Below are positions 1 through 7,749 of a stretch of DNA of 10,189 bases, piece after piece. The DNA lies in contig CAZFAT010000057.1 in the NCBI GenBank assembly GCA_964517075.1, positions 1 to 10,189 of the forward strand. The letters run 5' to 3'. The position numbers were made by a program, and so were the translations under genes. This DNA is from CAZFAT01 sp964517075. Its GTDB lineage: Bacteria > Acidobacteriota > Vicinamibacteria > Vicinamibacterales > SCN-69-37. The number at the start of each line of letters is the position of its first letter. Position 1 is the stretch's first letter. Below the pieces are notes generated by a model. That model was not told the origin of the DNA, did no database searches, and saw only the letters and a program-made list of their open reading frames with translations.

Positions 1-218
1 GCAGAGGCCACATGGTCGCGCTGCCGGCTCACGAACTCGCGGCCCTCGCGCACCATCGTTTCCGCGCGCTGCCGCCCTTCGCGGGCGCGCTCCGCCAGCC
101 GCCGCCGGGTTTCGTCGCCAGGTGCGGGCGCGTAGAGCAGCGCCACGGCGGCGCCGGCCATGGCGCCGAGGAGGAAGGCCACGAGCACGTTCGACGCGCC
201 GGATTCATGCTGTGTCAT
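1..218 (-). CDS. YtxH-domain membrane-associated protein, C-terminus cut by window edge
   Basis: This frame starts at ATG 218-216 and runs off the left edge, leaving 72 visible codons. A good ribosome binding site, AGGAGA at 229-224, sits five bases before the start. The protein begins with a short polar segment, then a glycine/alanine-rich hydrophobic stretch at about residues 11-29 (VLVAFLLGAMAGAAVALLYA), followed by APAPGDETRRRL and a highly charged, probably helical region. That order (one Gly-rich membrane segment, an 'APxxGxExRxxL' motif, then a charged helix or coiled coil) is the signature of the YtxH/gas-vesicle-like small protein family, whose members are often stress-induced and have no defined biochemical role. 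It lies 74 bases downstream of the methyltransferase, so it could be the last gene of that operon or have its own promoter. No convincing promoter is visible in the gap. The family call is fairly safe; the function is not known. Confidence 0.8.
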   Translation of the reverse strand, partial: MTQHESGASNVLVAFLLGAMAGAAVALLYAPAPGDETRRRLAERAREGRQRAETMVREGREFVSRQRDHVAS

Positions 219-292
219 GTCGGTCTCCTGATCGGACGGCCGGCCGTGATGGAGGGCGAGAAGGACGCCTTTCGCACGAGCGTATCATGCGC

Positions 293-979
293 TTAGGCAG
301 GCGCCCTCAGCGCGGCTTGGTACTCGAACATCGCCAGCTCGAACCCGTGTTCTAGGAAATAAGGAATCGAGAGACGGCCCTTCGACGCGGTTGTGCCGGG
401 CATGTTGACATCGTCGATCAGCACGATGCCACGCCGCGACAGCAGACCGCGCCCAACGACCACGTGGGCCTCGGCAAGATGCAATTCGTCAGCGCCCGAC
501 CCCGTCTCCCCGGCGTCCATGTACAGGAGGTCGATCGGACCCTCGAACCCCCGCAGAAAGTCCACGGAACTCATCAGGTGATAGTTCACCAGATGGGCGT
601 AGTCCGCGGTCATGACTTTCGAGATCTCAATCGCGTCGCCGGAGATATCGACGGAGTGAAAAGTGAAGCCTACGCGTTCGCCCAGGTGCAATGGACACAT
701 GCGAGTGAAAAGGCCGCCACCCCAGTCCCAGCGCTCAGGTCGACCAGGTTTCCAGTACCTGGCGTCGTTGACCATGACGCCCTTGTGGCCGCCGCTGACA
801 AAGCTACGCGAGGTGCCGAGTTCCACGGCTGTGCGCCCGTTGATGGTGGCGAACTGCTCGAAAGCATAGCGGAGCGTCCGATACCTCGGCCCCAAATAGT
901 GTTCATAGCGCGCAATGCCCGGCGCACCTCGGGACTGCCCCCGTTTGAACCTCCGACCCCAGCCATCGGCACCAAACAC
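293..979 (-). CDS. Class I SAM-dependent methyltransferase (Methyltransf_24-like)
   Basis: A 228-residue protein with the marks of a Rossmann-fold SAM methyltransferase. A glycine-containing motif I variant, AVELGTSRSF, lies at residues 51-60. An acidic strand end, FHSVDIS, lies at 107-113 and probably binds the SAM ribose. IDLLYMDAGETG at 149-160 and IVLIDDVNMPG at 185-195 fit later core strands. Asp-rich strand ends of this kind are typical of the Methyltransf_24 and cephalosporin-hydroxylase-like groups, which act on small molecules or sugars; the substrate here cannot be told. The start is GTG 979-977, chosen because GGAGG (988-984) lies just upstream and there is no other early start. 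It begins 14 bases after the mlaD stop, so it is probably co-transcribed with the lipid-transport genes. Base composition is odd: about 55-60% GC in the rows counted, against about 67% in mlaD, which suggests later acquisition. There is no signal peptide or membrane segment, so it is likely cytosolic. Confidence 0.8.
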   Translation of the reverse strand: MFGADGWGRRFKRGQSRGAPGIARYEHYLGPRYRTLRYAFEQFATINGRTAVELGTSRSFVSGGHKGVMVNDARYWKPGRPERWDWGGGLFTRMCPLHLGERVGFTFHSVDISGDAIEISKVMTADYAHLVNYHLMSSVDFLRGFEGPIDLLYMDAGETGSGADELHLAEAHVVVGRGLLSRRGIVLIDDVNMPGTTASKGRLSIPYFLEHGFELAMFEYQAALRAPA

Positions 980-993
980 AACGCCTCCCTCGA

Positions 994-2034
994 CTAGAAA
1001 ATGCTGACGTTGACGCGCAGATACTGCTTCGGATCGCGCCGGATGTCGGCCAGCAGATCGCGCAGCTCGGTCACGGCGCGATTCATGTTCTCATAAAGCT
1101 GCTGGTCGCGCAGCAGCCGCCCGGCCGTCCCCTGCCCCGCTTCGAGGCCCGCGACGACGGCATCGACACGGCCCGCGACGCCGTTCAGCCGCTCATAGAG
1201 CTGCTGATCGGTCAGCAGGCGGCCCGCGGTGCCTTCCCCGCGCGCGAGCCGGCCGGTGATGGCCTCGGCGTTCGCGGCCGTGCCCGCGATGGACCGACCC
1301 ATCGCGTCGTCGTGCAGGAAACGGCCGAGGGCGCCTTCCCCGCTGTTGATGCGCGCGGTGATCGCCTGCAGATTGTCGAGCGACGCCTTCAACGCCTGAT
1401 GCGCCGACGGATCCTTCATGAGCCCGCCGACGGTCCCCTCGCCGCGGTTGATGGCATCCACCACGCGGCCGGCCGTCGACACGAAAGCCTGCAGGTCCGT
1501 GTACAGGGCGTCGTCGGTCACGAGCTTGCCGAGTGTCCCGCGGCCCGCCCGCACGTCGGCGATGAGCTGCTGAACGCCCTCGAGGCTGGTGCCGACGTCG
1601 GACGCGAGGTCGTCGATGACGCCTGCCGACTGGCTGGCCTTCATGTACCCGTATTCGGGGAGCGGCGTGCCGCCCGGCGGCGTGGTGATGGCCAGCATGG
1701 GCTCGCCCAGCAGACCGAGCGAGGAGATCGCGGCCACCGACTCGGTCGTCAGCAGCGGCCGCACCTCGTCAATCACCTCGAAAACGACCTCCACCTGGGC
1801 GCCGGCGAATTCCACCTCCGTGACCGTGCCGACCTGCTTGCCGCTCAACCGGACGAGCGCGCCTGGCTTCAGGCCCTGCACGTCGCTGAAGCGGGTCTTG
1901 AGCGGATACCGCTGCCACCAGAAGCCCGTGCCGCCGCCGATCGCGAGCACCATGACCACGACGAGCAGCAGCGCGGCCACACCGGCGATGCCGATCTTCA
2001 ACTGCGACCAGGCGAGCGATCGTGTTCGGGGCAT
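994..2034 (-). CDS. mlaD: MlaD-family MCE-domain lipid-transport protein with five C-terminal repeats
   Basis: A 346-residue substrate-binding subunit of an Mla-type ABC lipid transporter. A short basic N-terminus is followed by a membrane anchor at residues 13-32 (KIGIAGVAALLLVVVMVLAI). One MCE domain at about 44-120 contains the strand pattern GLKPGALVRLSGKQVGTVTEV and SSLGLLGEPMLAI. The rest of the protein (163-332) is five 34-residue repeats, listed separately, and it ends in YLRVNVSIF. In the family, MCE domains form hexameric rings in the periplasm that carry phospholipid between the membranes. The start is ATG 2034, preceded by GAGG at 2048-2045 that overlaps the stop of the ATPase gene, so translation is probably coupled. 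The reading frame stays open 36 codons further upstream, but that stretch lies inside the ATPase gene and is not protein-like. The repeated tail replaces the single helical tail of E. coli MlaD. The family is certain; the gene symbol is by analogy. Confidence 0.92.
   Translation of the reverse strand: MPRTRSLAWSQLKIGIAGVAALLLVVVMVLAIGGGTGFWWQRYPLKTRFSDVQGLKPGALVRLSGKQVGTVTEVEFAGAQVEVVFEVIDEVRPLLTTESVAAISSLGLLGEPMLAITTPPGGTPLPEYGYMKASQSAGVIDDLASDVGTSLEGVQQLIADVRAGRGTLGKLVTDDALYTDLQAFVSTAGRVVDAINRGEGTVGGLMKDPSAHQALKASLDNLQAITARINSGEGALGRFLHDDAMGRSIAGTAANAEAITGRLARGEGTAGRLLTDQQLYERLNGVAGRVDAVVAGLEAGQGTAGRLLRDQQLYENMNRAVTELRDLLADIRRDPKQYLRVNVSIF
1039..1548 (-). repeat. Five tandem 34-residue (102-bp) repeats in the MCE protein tail
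   Basis: Within the MlaD-like protein the core motif [AR]GxG[TA]xGxxxxD recurs at residues 163 (AGRGTLGKLVTD), 197 (RGEGTVGGLMKD), 231 (SGEGALGRFLHD), 265 (RGEGTAGRLLTD) and 299 (AGQGTAGRLLRD). The spacing is exactly 34 residues each time, with no insertion or deletion. The DNA shows it too: CTCATARAG at 1090 recurs at 1192, 102 bases apart, followed by similar sequence, so units four and five look like the most recent duplication. Between cores the sequence is helical with hydrophobic positions. The likely structure is a regular helical rod or needle in the periplasm beyond the MCE ring. Similar GxGTxG tails are common in MCE proteins of several phyla; the exact period is what I can show here. 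Confidence 0.9.
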
Positions 2035-2047
2035 CGGAACGTTACCT

Positions 2048-2911
2048 CTAGTGAGTGACCGTCTGACTGACGAACGCGCGGAGGTATTCGTCAGGCGCCT
2101 GCTGGAGCTCCTCGGCGCTGCCTTCGAAGGCGACCCGGCCATCCTTCAGCATCAGGAACTCGGTCGCGGCCGTCGTCTCGGGCGGGGCGGCTGACAGGAC
2201 GATCCCCTCGGGCCTCGACACGGCCCGATGCATCGCGATGTAGAACGCGTCGCGCAACTGGTGCGTGACGATGATCGAGCTGACGCCTTCGAGATCCCGT
2301 AGCTTGATGATTTCCTGATCGATGGTGACCGCGGTGATGGGATCGAGTCCCGTCGTCGGCTCGTCGTAGAGGATGAGCTGGGGGCGCGCGGTCAGCGCGC
2401 GGGCGATGGCCACCCGACGCCGCTGGCCACCAGAGAGCTCCGACGGCATGCGCTCACCGTACTCGCCCAAGCCAACGAAACCCAGCACCTCGGCCACCCG
2501 GGCATCGACCTCCTCGAGCGGCTGATTGGTCTCCTCGTACAGCCGGTAGCCCACGTTCTCGCGGACCGTGAGCGAATCGAAGAGCGCGCCTTCCTGAAAC
2601 ACCATGCCGAGATCCGCCCGCACGATCATCAGTTCGTCCTCGGTCATGTCGTCCACCCGCTGGCCGTTCACGACGATTTGCCCGCCGTCCGGGCGCAGCA
2701 GCCCGAGAATCAGCCGGAGAATCGTGGTCTTGCCGGATCCGCTGGCACCCAGGATGATCTTCATCCGCCCGGGCAGCAGCGAGAACGAGACACGGTCGAG
2801 AATGACCTTCTCGTCGAAGGCCAGCGACACGTTGTCGAAGGACACGATAGGCTGGGCCGACGGGCGGTCGGGTCGCGCGGCAGCCGATGCGGTGTCGAGC
2901 TCGAAGGGCAC
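2048..2911 (-). CDS. mlaF: MlaF-like ABC transporter ATPase
   Basis: A 287-residue nucleotide-binding subunit that would drive the Mla-type lipid transporter from the cytosolic face. All ABC motifs are present: Walker A GASGSGKTT (residues 55-63), Q-loop Gln106 in MVFQEGALFDSL, signature LSGGQ (159-163), Walker B LILYDE (179-184) with catalytic Glu184, the D-loop after GLDP, and the switch His217 in IIVTHQ. The sequence MVFQEGALFDSLTVRENV is characteristic of the MlaF/Mkl lineage. The start is GTG 2911-2909, with AGGAGAGG at 2927-2920 upstream and 16 bases after the permease stop. Two features differ from E. coli MlaF: an N-terminal extension of about 20 Ala/Pro-rich residues, and an extra segment at about 230-250 between the H-loop region and the last strand (FLMLKDGRVAFEG). 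The order permease-ATPase-MCE is the usual mla order. Confidence 0.93.
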   Translation of the reverse strand: MPFELDTASAAARPDRPSAQPIVSFDNVSLAFDEKVILDRVSFSLLPGRMKIILGASGSGKTTILRLILGLLRPDGGQIVVNGQRVDDMTEDELMIVRADLGMVFQEGALFDSLTVRENVGYRLYEETNQPLEEVDARVAEVLGFVGLGEYGERMPSELSGGQRRRVAIARALTARPQLILYDEPTTGLDPITAVTIDQEIIKLRDLEGVSSIIVTHQLRDAFYIAMHRAVSRPEGIVLSAAPPETTAATEFLMLKDGRVAFEGSAEELQQAPDEYLRAFVSQTVTH

Positions 2912-2927
2912 GTCCGTCGCCTCTCCT

Positions 2928-3697
2928 TCAGTACATCAACGCGATCAGCAGCTTCGTCAACAGGAAATCCACGGCGAGCACGGCCACCGATCCCCCAACC
3001 ACGGCGTTCGTCGTGGCCCGGCCCACGCCCTGCGTACCGCCCTGGGTGCGGAGCCCCACGTGACAGGCAATCGTCACGAGCACGAACCCGAGCACCACGG
3101 GCTTGATGAGCCCCATCCAGATGTCGTTCATGGTGAGCCCCTGCACGACATTGCTCCAGTACACGCTGGCCGGTACCTTCAACTCCGTGCTCGAGATCAC
3201 CATGCCGCCGAGGATGCCGGCCGCGTCGGAGAGGACCGTCAGCACCGGCAGCATCAGCGTCCCGGCGAGCACGCGCGGCACAACCAGCTTGCGCATCGGC
3301 GTCGTGCCCAGAGACCGGAGGGCGGCAATCTGCTCGGTCACCATCATCGATCCCAGCTCGGCCGCGATCCCTGAGCCGACACGTCCGGTGACCATCAGCG
3401 CCGTCAACACCGGCCCCAGCTCACGGACCATCGAGGCCGCGACGAGGCTGCCCACCACGGAACGCGATCCAAAACGATCCAGGGTCAGACCGGACTGCAG
3501 GGCGAGCACCAGCCCGGTGAACACCCCGGTCAACGTCACGACCGTCAGCGACCCGATCCCGATGGCATCGAGCTGCTCGATGATGTCGCGCCGGTAGATG
3601 GGGCGGGACGTCAGCCCTCTCCCGACCTGCGCCAGGAGCAGCAGATAGTCCTGAATCTCGAGGACAGCCCGTTTGAGGGCGGGCAGACCGGGGCGCA

Positions 3698-3698
<1 letters not shown>
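2928..3698 (-). CDS. mlaE: MlaE-family lipid-transport permease
   Basis: A 256-residue integral inner-membrane permease of the MlaE/YrbE family, the usual length for the family. It has several hydrophobic segments, at about 48-70, 82-104, 138-170, 195-215 and 233-254. The most conserved family block is present at 93-131: ELGPVLTALMVTGRVGSG, then ELGSMMVTEQIAALRSLG. The later conserved Gly-rich loop GLRTQGGTQGVGRATT is at 215-230. The permease passes phospholipid to or from the MCE ring, using ATP hydrolysed by the MlaF subunit. The start is GTG 3698-3696, and its first base is the last base of the uvrB stop codon. GGGAG at 3709-3705 gives ideal spacing. The TGA stop is followed 16 bases later by the ATPase start. 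No MlaB (STAS) or MlaC (periplasmic carrier) gene is present nearby. Confidence 0.93.
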
Positions 3699-5716
<2,018 letters not shown>

Positions 5717-5851
5717 GTCAGCAGGAATCCAAACAGATCATGGTACTACGCGGCCGGGTGGTCCACGGTCGTGGCCCGGACCGCCGGAATGAACCCGAAG
5801 CCGGTTCCGAGCGACTCTAGGGTGAAGCGTGTCGTGCGAGCATGACCCGAC
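5717..5851. promoter_or_regulatory. Divergent intergenic region between uvrB and the sigma-like remnant
   Basis: These 135 bases separate the minus-strand uvrB start from the plus-strand GTG at 5852, so promoters for both directions should lie here. I see no clear -35/-10 pair. For uvrB the best -10-like hexamers on the minus strand are TACCAT or CATGAT within 5733-5745, both weak. The region is rich in small inverted repeats: CCACG/CGTGG at 5763-5767 and 5770-5774, GGTCC/GGACC at 5760-5764 and 5778-5782, and GAACC/GGTTC at 5791-5795 and 5803-5807. Any of these could be an operator. I could not recognise an E. coli-type LexA box. Confidence 0.45.
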
Positions 5852-5862
5852 GTGGACCACCC
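5756..5862. repeat. 12-bp perfect inverted repeat around the divergent promoter region
   Basis: GGGTGGTCCACG at 5756-5767 is the exact reverse complement of CGTGGACCACCC at 5851-5862. The arms are separated by 83 bases. The right arm covers the GTG start codon of the sigma-like frame; the left arm lies about 40 bases upstream of the uvrB start. The left arm also overlaps a local hairpin, CCACG-GT-CGTGG (5763-5774), so alternative pairings exist. A paired operator, or a structure forming in the transcript, is possible. The repeat is short enough that chance cannot be excluded. Confidence 0.6.
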
Positions 5863-6004
5863 CCCAGACCGCGCCCTCGACGAATACTTGGTTGTGCTGA
5901 GCCAAGCGGGCTCCACGGAAGCGCTGGACGGCCTGACGCGGCGGTGGACGCCGCGATTGCTCCGGTACGCGGCACGGGTGCTCGGCGGGTCCGGCGATTC
6001 ATGA
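5852..6004 (+). pseudogene. ECF-type sigma factor remnant (N-terminal region 2 only)
   Basis: This frame encodes 50 residues from GTG 5852 (an in-frame TGA at 5843-5845 excludes any earlier start) to TGA 6002-6004. The sequence LDEYLVVLSQAGSTEALDGL then TRRWTPRLLRYAARVLG closely matches the start of sigma-70 region 2 in ECF sigma factors, where residues like these are followed by a conserved acidic/DxxQ segment and then the rest of regions 2 and 4, about 160-190 residues in all. Here the frame ends just after region 2.1 (GGSGDS), so the promoter-recognition parts are missing; I found no remnant of region 4 downstream. The end overlaps the next start in ATGA. I read this as a sigma gene with a large internal deletion. 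A genuine 50-residue regulator derived from a sigma factor is less likely. The family match is from memory of such sequences, not from a search. Confidence 0.6.
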
Positions 6005-6156
6005 ACGAACTCGATCGAGCTATTCGTCAGTCCATGTCAGCAGGAGATACCGAGCTTTTCGATCGCTTCGGTGCCGACCAGGCGCTGCACCGGCAGGTAC
6101 TCGCCACGTTCGAGGTCCAGGTGGCGAGCCTCGCGGCGCAGCTTCGCCGGCCCTGA
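6001..6156 (+). pseudogene. Short protein resembling the N-terminus of a sigma-linked DUF6768-type protein, truncated
   Basis: This frame begins at ATG 6001, which overlaps the TGA of the sigma-like frame as ATGA, and encodes 51 residues. The part LDRAIRQSMSAGDTELFDRF then Q27-F37 (QALHRQVLATF) resembles the N-terminal part of small membrane proteins (DUF6768-like) that I recall as commonly encoded right after ECF sigma genes, where they are suspected regulators. In those proteins a TFRGRxRW-like motif and membrane helices follow. Here the frame instead ends in VQVASLAAQLRRP with no membrane segment. The next frame (from 6113) reads RSRW at the matching place, so a single-base shift may have broken the gene, but no membrane helix follows in that frame either. 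GC drops to about 48% in 6001-6060, well below the flanks. It could be a small intact protein; my identification is tentative. Confidence 0.4.
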
Positions 6157-6301
6157 AACATGGGCATGAACCGACACGACGCGTGCTGACGAACCAGGAT
6201 GAGGCCGGATGAGCCGATACGGCGGCCGAGTAACCAAGCGACAGGGCCGCATGAAAACCGAAGCCAGGCACATGAAGCGAGACGAGGCGGGAAGTTTTCG
6301 T

Positions 6302-6307
6302 TAGAAT
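6302..6307 (+). promoter_or_regulatory. Possible -10 box (TAGAAT) for a leaderless DHH gene
   Basis: TAGAAT at 6302-6307 matches the sigma-70 -10 consensus at five of six positions. It ends eight bases before the GTG chosen as the start of the phosphoesterase gene, so transcription could begin at or next to the start codon. No Shine-Dalgarno sequence precedes that GTG, which fits a leaderless message. There is no recognisable -35 at the expected distance. The rest of the gap (6157-6301) holds nothing I can identify beyond a small direct repeat, GGATGAG, at 6198-6204 and 6208-6214. Confidence 0.35.
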
Positions 6308-6315
6308 TGGCGATT

Positions 6316-7749
6316 GTGCGTGCGCTGGCCGTCTGCCAGGACGAGCTGGTCATCCGAACCCTCCATCGGGTGCTGGCTGGCGTCTTCGAGATCGAGTTCC
6401 TGGTCGAAAGCCGTCCGCTCGCCCGTCGCCTCGCCGAGGCCGGGGTGGTTGCCACGGTCGGCGACCCCAAACGGGTCGACACCTACGTTCGCGCCGACCT
6501 CACCCCGATGACCTCGGTCATCGTCGAGGACAACGGCCGCCGGAGCCTGCGGCGCGTCGTCACGGCGGTCCGGGATGCCGGCGGGAGCCTCCTGTACATC
6601 CTGCACGTCGCGGCCGGCGCTCACCGGAAAGGCCAGGACGAGCTGCGCGCCGTGGTGCCCGAGATCACGCATCTCGACCTGGCCGAATTGCTCGCCCCCT
6701 CGCTCACGACCGAGCTGGGCCGGTCGCTCACCCGGGCCCGCGTGCAGCAGTACCAGCGCTACTTCGCCGACGCCGACCGGGTGCTGATCCTCCTGCACAA
6801 CGAACCGGACCCCGATGCGCTGGCCGCGGGCCTGGCCCTCCGCAACGTGCTGCGCCGGACCCGAACGACGGCCATCATCGGCGCGCTCCAGGGGATCACC
6901 CGCCCCGAGAACCTGCGGATGGCCGACCTGCTCGACATCCAGCTCGAGAACCTCACGCCCGATGACCTCCGCACGTTCGATCGCATCGCCACGGTCGACG
7001 TCCAGCCGCACTACTTCGGCGGCCTGCTGCCGCGCGTGGACCTCGTGGTCGACCACCATCCCGAGCAGCCGGGCTACACGACGGTCTTCAAGGACATCCG
7101 CGCCGACTACGGATCGACGTGCACGATCCTGACCGAGCACCTCCGCGCCGTGGACGTGAACATCTCGGAACGCACGGCGACGGCGATGCTCTACGCCATC
7201 AAGAGCGATACGCTGTTCTTCGCGCGGCAGACGAATCGTGTGGACCTGGAAGCCTTCTCGTTCCTCTATCCGCTGGCCGATCCGGCTCTGATCCGAAAGA
7301 TGGAGGGCGCCGAGATCACCATCGAGCGGCTCGAGCACGTCACGCGGGCCCTGGCCACCAGCCGGCTGCAGAACAGGGTCCTCTCGGCGTTTCTGGGCGA
7401 GACCACCCGCGAGGACTTCATTCCCTACACGGCGGACTTCCTGCTGCAGGTCGAGAACGTCAAGTGGACGATGGTCTCTGGCATCGTTGGGGGCCAGCTG
7501 ATCCTGAGCGTCCGCAACCTCGGCTACACCCGCAACGCCGGCGAGTTCGTGAAAGCCACGTTTGGCGACATCGGCAGCGCCGGTGGCCACCGGGCGATGG
7601 CCAAGGCGGTCGTGCCCATCGAGCGGTTCCGAGCGAAGTTCGGCAACCTGTCCGGGCTCGGCATCGCGACGCGCATTGGCGACCTGGCCGAAGCGTTCCT
7701 CACCGATCAGCTCGACAAGAAGCCGGTCGAGGTCCACGCCAAGCACTAG
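6316..7749 (+). CDS. DHH-family phosphoesterase with degenerate TrkA-N-like N-terminal domain
   Basis: A 477-residue protein. Residues 1-100 look like a TrkA-N/RCK nucleotide-binding fold (strand RALAVCQDE, then ESRPLARRLAEAGVVATVGD and SVIVEDNG), but the GxGxxG loop is absent. The catalytic DHH domain follows with its metal-binding motifs: I, HNEPDPDALAAG (161-172); II, Asp228 in ATVDVQ; III, DHH 246-248 in VVDHHPE; and IV, Asp298 in IKSDTLFF. A C-terminal DHHA1 domain carries SAGGHRAMA (421-429). The family cleaves phosphodiester or phosphate bonds in small substrates such as nanoRNA, pAp or cyclic dinucleotides; which one applies here is unknown. The frame is open from ATG 6199, but those 39 codons are not protein-like; GTG 6316 starts directly at the first beta-strand (TTG 6307 is an alternative). 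It converges on the PLP gene with overlapping stops. DHH proteins with TrkA-N domains are known, so the fusion itself is not new. Confidence 0.85.
   Translation: MRALAVCQDELVIRTLHRVLAGVFEIEFLVESRPLARRLAEAGVVATVGDPKRVDTYVRADLTPMTSVIVEDNGRRSLRRVVTAVRDAGGSLLYILHVAAGAHRKGQDELRAVVPEITHLDLAELLAPSLTTELGRSLTRARVQQYQRYFADADRVLILLHNEPDPDALAAGLALRNVLRRTRTTAIIGALQGITRPENLRMADLLDIQLENLTPDDLRTFDRIATVDVQPHYFGGLLPRVDLVVDHHPEQPGYTTVFKDIRADYGSTCTILTEHLRAVDVNISERTATAMLYAIKSDTLFFARQTNRVDLEAFSFLYPLADPALIRKMEGAEITIERLEHVTRALATSRLQNRVLSAFLGETTREDFIPYTADFLLQVENVKWTMVSGIVGGQLILSVRNLGYTRNAGEFVKATFGDIGSAGGHRAMAKAVVPIERFRAKFGNLSGLGIATRIGDLAEAFLTDQLDKKPVEVHAKH
7746..7749. other. Shared CTAG: stop codons of two convergent genes overlap
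   Basis: The palindrome CTAG holds TAG for the plus-strand phosphoesterase (7747-7749) and TAG for the minus-strand PLP enzyme (7748-7746). The coding regions overlap by four bases, so neither gene has a 3' untranslated region free of the other, and transcripts from both sides must run into the opposite gene. No stem-loop terminator with a T-run is visible near here. Confidence 0.9.

Noticed and set aside
236..246. GC-rich palindromic run (CGGCCGGCCG) upstream of the YtxH gene
   Set aside because: It is a simple repeat of GGCC-type letters expected in GC-rich DNA, with no T-run or loop to make a terminator.
2035..2142. Upstream start for the MCE protein at 2142
   Set aside because: The extra 36 codons lie inside the end of the ATPase gene and give a Ser/Arg-rich peptide before a normal membrane-anchor start at 2034 that has its own ribosome binding site.
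5717..5851. SOS (LexA) box in front of uvrB
   Set aside because: No CTG-N10-CAG type match was found. GAACC-N7-GGTTC at 5791-5807 is suggestive of an operator but does not fit a LexA consensus I can name with confidence.
6199..6315. Upstream ATG 6199 as the start of the DHH protein
   Set aside because: The 39 extra residues are low-complexity, polar and unlike the family, with no ribosome binding site; the fold begins right at GTG 6316.
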